Assembly: GCA_015501595.1 (NCBI GenBank)
Contig: JADNRX010000140.1
Span: 62,001-126,000 of the forward strand
Length of the DNA stretch: 64,000 bases
From: Hymenopellis radicata
Lineage: Eukaryota; Basidiomycota; Agaricomycetes; Agaricales; Physalacriaceae
Direction: 5' to 3'
Position numbers and translations under genes: made by a program. Shown here piece after piece: positions 60,638 through 64,000 of this stretch (the first letter of the stretch is position 1; every line of letters starts with the position of its first letter). The notes under the pieces are model-generated. The model was given only the letters and a program-made list of their open reading frames with translations, did not search any database and was not told where the DNA came from.

Positions 60638-60793
60638 ATGCAACTTGTGGTGTTCCAGCGTATGCATTGACCCGCCAGTGCAAGGAGGGTTAAGCTTCGA
60701 TCGATCAATTGGGAGTTTGTTACGTTGACCACAACCACGACGAGGTACGCCTCATTTCTTTCAGCCTTTACTAAATTTGACCTCGTCGCAGTC

Positions 60794-62948
60794 ATGAACG
60801 TCGCTGCTCTTCTACAAGACTCGCCCTCTGGGCAACGAGCGCCCCCAGATGGGAACAACAACAACAACGCGACGACGTCGCCGAATGTGCGGCCAAGCAG
60901 TAATCCCACGATGAGGACCGGGAATGACAGCCTGTTGGGTCCCGGCGGAAGCAGACCGAGTAGCGGTGGACGAGTGCATAGCGGGAGCGGAGCGAATACT
61001 GTGCCACTGGGAAGGGAGCGGGGTATGAGCATGAGTGGGAGGGAGCGGGAGTTGAGTCGCGAGATGCCCCGGGAGAGGGAGATGCCCCGTGAAAGAGAGA
61101 TGCCCAGAGAACGAGAGATGCCTAGGGAAAGGAGATGCCGGCTAGGGAAAGAGACCTGCCTCCGAGGGAACGAGAACTGGGAAGAGATCTGCCGCCTAGA
61201 GAGAGAGACCTGCCTCGAGAACTCCCTCCCAGGGAGCAGCTGGGAGAGAGATTCCACCGAGGGAAAGAGAGATGCCTCGCGAACGAGAGATACCTCGGGA
61301 AAGAGATATGCCTACCAGGGAAAGAGAGATGCCTCGGGAAAGAGAGCTGCCTCGCGAGAGGGATTTGGGGCGAGAGATGCTCCACGTGAAAGAGACATGC
61401 CTCCTCGGGACATTGGAGGGATATGAGGGAATTGGGGCGGGATATGATGCGGGACAGAGATTTGGGACCACCGCCAATGTCCGGTAGAGAACGGGATAGG
61501 GATCTTGGACGGGATCGCGACCTTGGACCGCCGCCAGGACGAGACCGTGACCTTGTGCCAATGCGCCCGCTCGAACGCGACTTGATACGTGACCTAGGAC
61601 CACTACCACCTCGCGACTCACTTCCACCGCGCCCCATGTCTGGCCGTGACCGAGACCGGGACCTCATCCCAACGCCAATGTCTGCACGCGACATTCCGAT
61701 GTCTGGACGTGAGCTAGCAGGACGGGATCTTCCTCCTCGCCCCATGTCCTCCCTTGCTCCTCCTCGCGAGCGCGACCCTCCCAGAGAACCCGCGGTCATG
61801 CGTAGAGATCCACCTTTGATGCCCCGGGAAATGCGTGAGCGGGAACGAGGGGGTGATCCTCCCTTGATGCCCAGGGCTGACCGTCTATCTCCCCGGGACA
61901 TGAGGAGGGAAGCAATGCTCCCCAACAGAGGAGAAGAGGGTGAGTGGGCGATGGGTAGTCTTCCTCCACCTAGACGCCGCGATAAAGTGCGGCAGCTCTG
62001 GGATGACCCGGCACTCGCCCCGCACCACGGCCTCGGCACAGGTGAACCACTCACTCAACGCAACACTCTCCGTCCAAAAGGATGGCGCCCAGACATCCCA
62101 ACTGGTATCCTCCAGACCCCACCCCTCCTCCTCCCCCTCCTCCCCCGCCTCCTCCTCCACAACCACCCCAACGCGGCTTCCAATCTCAATTCCACACCTC
62201 TTTCCAGACCGTCGAAGCACCCACTCCCAAACCAGAAAAACCCGCCGTCAAACGCCCAGCCACACCTCCACCTCCGCCCACACGCCGCGTTAAACCCCGG
62301 CTTACACGCTTCCTCGGGACGTACATCTTCCCAGACATCCCCTTCCCTTACGTCTTTTCCTCAAAAGACAAAGAAGCCGAGACCCTCGTCGACGTCCTCA
62401 TCCCTGCCGCAGCCATCCCTTCCAACCTCGGCACAAAAAAGGCCAGACTATGGGGCGGCGGCGTCACACCCGGCCGTACCGTCCTCGGCCACCGCAGGAT
62501 ATACACAGACGACTCGGATCTCTTTCTCTGTGCCGTCCATTCTGGCTTTGTCGATCCCAATCAGAACCAAAAGGGCAATCTCAGGCTTAGTCTCCGCATC
62601 ATTCATGTTTCTCCAAATGCCGCAGAGGGCGAGGAGGTTGTTGGTCGTTTTGCGGCTGGCGTTGGTGAGGGCGAGGGTAGGTTTATCGAGAGCTGTGCCT
62701 GGGGTGCCGGTCATGATGGTAGCGCCATCGAGCTTGTCGCCGTTCACTGGGAGTTGCCTATCAGAGAGGGCGGTCGTCGTGCAGGAAGGACACGCCGCCT
62801 CAAAGAGTATGCCGACAGGAGGGCTGCTGCTGATGACTTGGCCTTGCACCCACCTATTGAAGAGGGCGAGCTAGATGCCAACATCGGCGCCAGGGATGGA
62901 ACTGTGTCTGTCAAGATAAAATGGGGAGGCCTTGTAGATGTATTATAG
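60794..62948 (+). CDS. RXT3: RXT3-like subunit of the Rpd3L histone deacetylase complex, five apparent frame breaks
   Basis: The C-terminal domain (62280-62945) reads TRFLGTYIFPDIPFPYVFSS, LVDVLIPAAAIPSNL, LGHRRIYTDDSDLFLCAVHS and GFVDPNQ, matching RXT3 (chromatin silencing by the large Rpd3 complex). The N-terminal half, from MNVAALLQDSP, is low-complexity: first Asn/Ser/Gly, then tandem PRERE/MPRERE/RDRDLG units. These repeats continue across four frame steps, at about 61125-61132, 61245-61251, 61379-61383 and 61416-61424. A fifth is at the AAAA run 62076-62079 (LRPK to MAPRHPNWYPP). Each is repaired by one extra base. No intron is needed. Confidence 0.8.
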
Positions 62949-63074
62949 ACCAAGCTTTTGTACGATTCACTCTAAGGTAAAAACTTGGATGCCACACTAC
63001 CGGCCCAGCCTGAATCTGGCTGATAAGTTGAAATTTCAACCATTAAAAATATTGAAATCCCAATACAGATGGTA

Positions 63075-63153
63075 TGACCACCGCAGGGGTCGAACCTGCA
63101 ATCTCCTGATTACCTCATCGTAGTCAGACGCGATGCCATTTCGCCAGGCGGCC
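63075..63153 (-). tRNA. tRNA-Arg(ACG) with 7-base intron, second copy
   Basis: Exon sequence is identical to the copy at 60559-60637, including acceptor, D, anticodon and T arms. Only the intron differs (TGAGGTA on the minus strand). It lies 126 bases beyond the RXT3 stop. Confidence 0.88.
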
Positions 63154-63511
63154 ATGTCGATCGTAACCCCTGACGCCACACCTCCTCCTGCCTCGTATTT
63201 AACTCATCGTGCTCTTTGTGCTGGTGCTGCTTTCAAATGCTCGGACGCTTATGCTACACAAATAATCAAAATACTAACCTCTTGGACCGTCCCCGCTAAC
63301 AAACCAACCCCCTAGACGCTGACCGTGCTCGGAGTCATTGTGTTTTTTCAAAGATCCAATTTAGCAGTACAAGCACCGGCTGTATCGCTGTGTCTGCTCG
63401 AGTGCCCCCAAGGGACGCTCAGGATGCCAGTCGCGTTGCGACCATCCTTAATCGATGTGTTTTAAAACAGGGCTTCCGGGAGGCGGCGTGGCACTAAAAA
63501 CTAAAGTAAAC
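63154..63511. other. Spacer between tRNA copies
   Basis: About 360 bases without a recognised gene. Just upstream (minus strand) of each tRNA here lies a shared ACGCCACAC on the plus strand (63172, and again after the later copies), suggesting that the unit including flanks was duplicated. Confidence 0.4.
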
Positions 63512-63577
63512 CCACCACCGTAGGGTCGCCAGCAATCTCCAATCCTAGTCAGACCCGATGCACTGACGCAGGCGGCC
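63512..63577 (-). pseudogene. Decayed tRNA-Arg(ACG) copy
   Basis: Aligned to the intact copies it keeps GGCGGCC (5' acceptor, plus-strand view), AGTCAGACCCGATG and CAATCTCC, but lacks several bases in the D arm, anticodon loop (TAGTC in place of TCGTAGTC) and T arm (GGGTCGCCAGC). The anticodon is lost, so it cannot make a working tRNA-Arg. Confidence 0.75.
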
Positions 63578-63648
63578 ATGTGGCTTGCGCTGCCCAACGC
63601 CACACTCCCACATTATGTTTTTGCAAAAAACGGCCTAAACTGGGGTAG

Positions 63649-63727
63649 TGACCACCGCAGGGGTCGAACCTGCAATCTCCTGATTACCTACTCGTAGTCA
63701 GACGCGATGCCATTTCGCCAGGCGGCC
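63649..63727 (-). tRNA. tRNA-Arg(ACG) with 7-base intron, third intact copy
   Basis: Exons are identical to the two other intact copies; the intron is GTAGGTA on the minus strand. The full cloverleaf can be drawn as for the first copy. Confidence 0.88.
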
Positions 63728-64000
63728 ATGTGACTTGTTCTCTGGACGCCACACTCGCATCGGTCTTTGCATCCACGAGCCGTGTTCAACCTCTAAAAGT
63801 TCATCGTTGTTATTAGGATAGTGGAACCTGCAATCGATTACGGATTGCTCATTGAGTAGCGCGGTTCAAAGTTCAAGTTCCCAACTCGAAAACAATGCTA
63901 CGATAACAAGGTAACAATACACGATTCAATGCAACAACTACCTCTATCATTTAATGCCAATCGCCGAACCTCATCGTACCCATCCCGCCCATCCCTGTCG
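63728..64000. other. Right edge, no gene recognised
   Basis: 273 bases to the window end. A weak tRNA-like patch (GTGGAACCTGCAATCGATTACGGATTGCTC at 63820-63850 in part) may be another remnant, too diverged to call. Confidence 0.3.

Noticed and set aside
3253..62948. Programmed frameshifting as the cause of the breaks
   Set aside because: No shared slippery sequence; breaks occur in unrelated contexts and several times within one gene.
63490..63525. AGTAAACCC ACCACC near the decayed tRNA as a second MITE end
   Set aside because: Only part of the terminal repeat matches, and there is no opposite end or target duplication nearby.
1..64000. CRISPR arrays, bacterial operons, rRNA or biosynthetic cluster
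   Set aside because: None seen; the window is intron-rich fungal nuclear DNA with mainly housekeeping genes.

Overview
The window is nuclear DNA from a mushroom-forming basidiomycete (Agaricomycetes; order not determined). Evidence: about 27 densely packed genes cut by many 40-60 base GT-AG introns, and basidiomycete-typical families (DUF6699, DUF7702-like, a DYRDLFAFNF-type F-box family, a GPI-anchored chitin deacetylase). All products were assigned by reading the protein; no database was searched, and exon borders come from splice consensus plus frame continuity.

Layout. 1-9.3 kb, partly accessory: a single-pass membrane protein cut by the left edge, a DUF7702-like membrane protein, a dienelactone hydrolase, an F-box protein with micro-exons, a DUF6699 protein and a Nudix CoA diphosphatase. 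9.5-22.1 kb: a multi-C2 tricalbin (ER-plasma membrane tether), a UGO1-like mitochondrial carrier, the eRF1 methyltransferase MTQ2, a short two-C2 paralogue of the tricalbin, an NAD(P)-binding protein, octanoyltransferase and a Cys3/Met4-type bZIP factor. 23.2-35.2 kb: NPL4, a WW protein, COX19, a secreted glycerophosphodiester phosphodiesterase, the Rieske protein, an MFS transporter relic, succinate-semialdehyde dehydrogenase, a TMEM205-like protein and U2 snRNP A'. 35.4-51.3 kb: SAC1, a NAP/SET chaperone, chitin deacetylase,  a FRAY/OSR1-type kinase, an SRPK kinase and an importin-beta (KAP121/IPO5 type). 52-59.6 kb: mismatch-repair genes MSH2 and PMS1, head to head 64 bases apart. 59.6-64 kb: a 333-base hAT-like miniature transposon with a perfect 8-base target duplication, RXT3 (Rpd3L deacetylase subunit), and three intact plus one decayed tRNA-Arg(ACG) genes with 7-base introns.

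Most genes are housekeeping and the order shows no metabolic cluster. Mitochondrial functions (UGO1, LIPB, COX19, Rieske) and membrane-contact or phosphoinositide functions (tricalbin, SAC1) recur but are not obviously co-organised.

The strongest global signal is that at least 23 well-conserved reading frames in 12 genes break, and every break is repaired by one extra base, never by one fewer. This looks like systematic single-base deletion in the assembly. A real mismatch-repair defect is a less likely alternative, noted because both MSH2 and PMS1 are among the broken genes.
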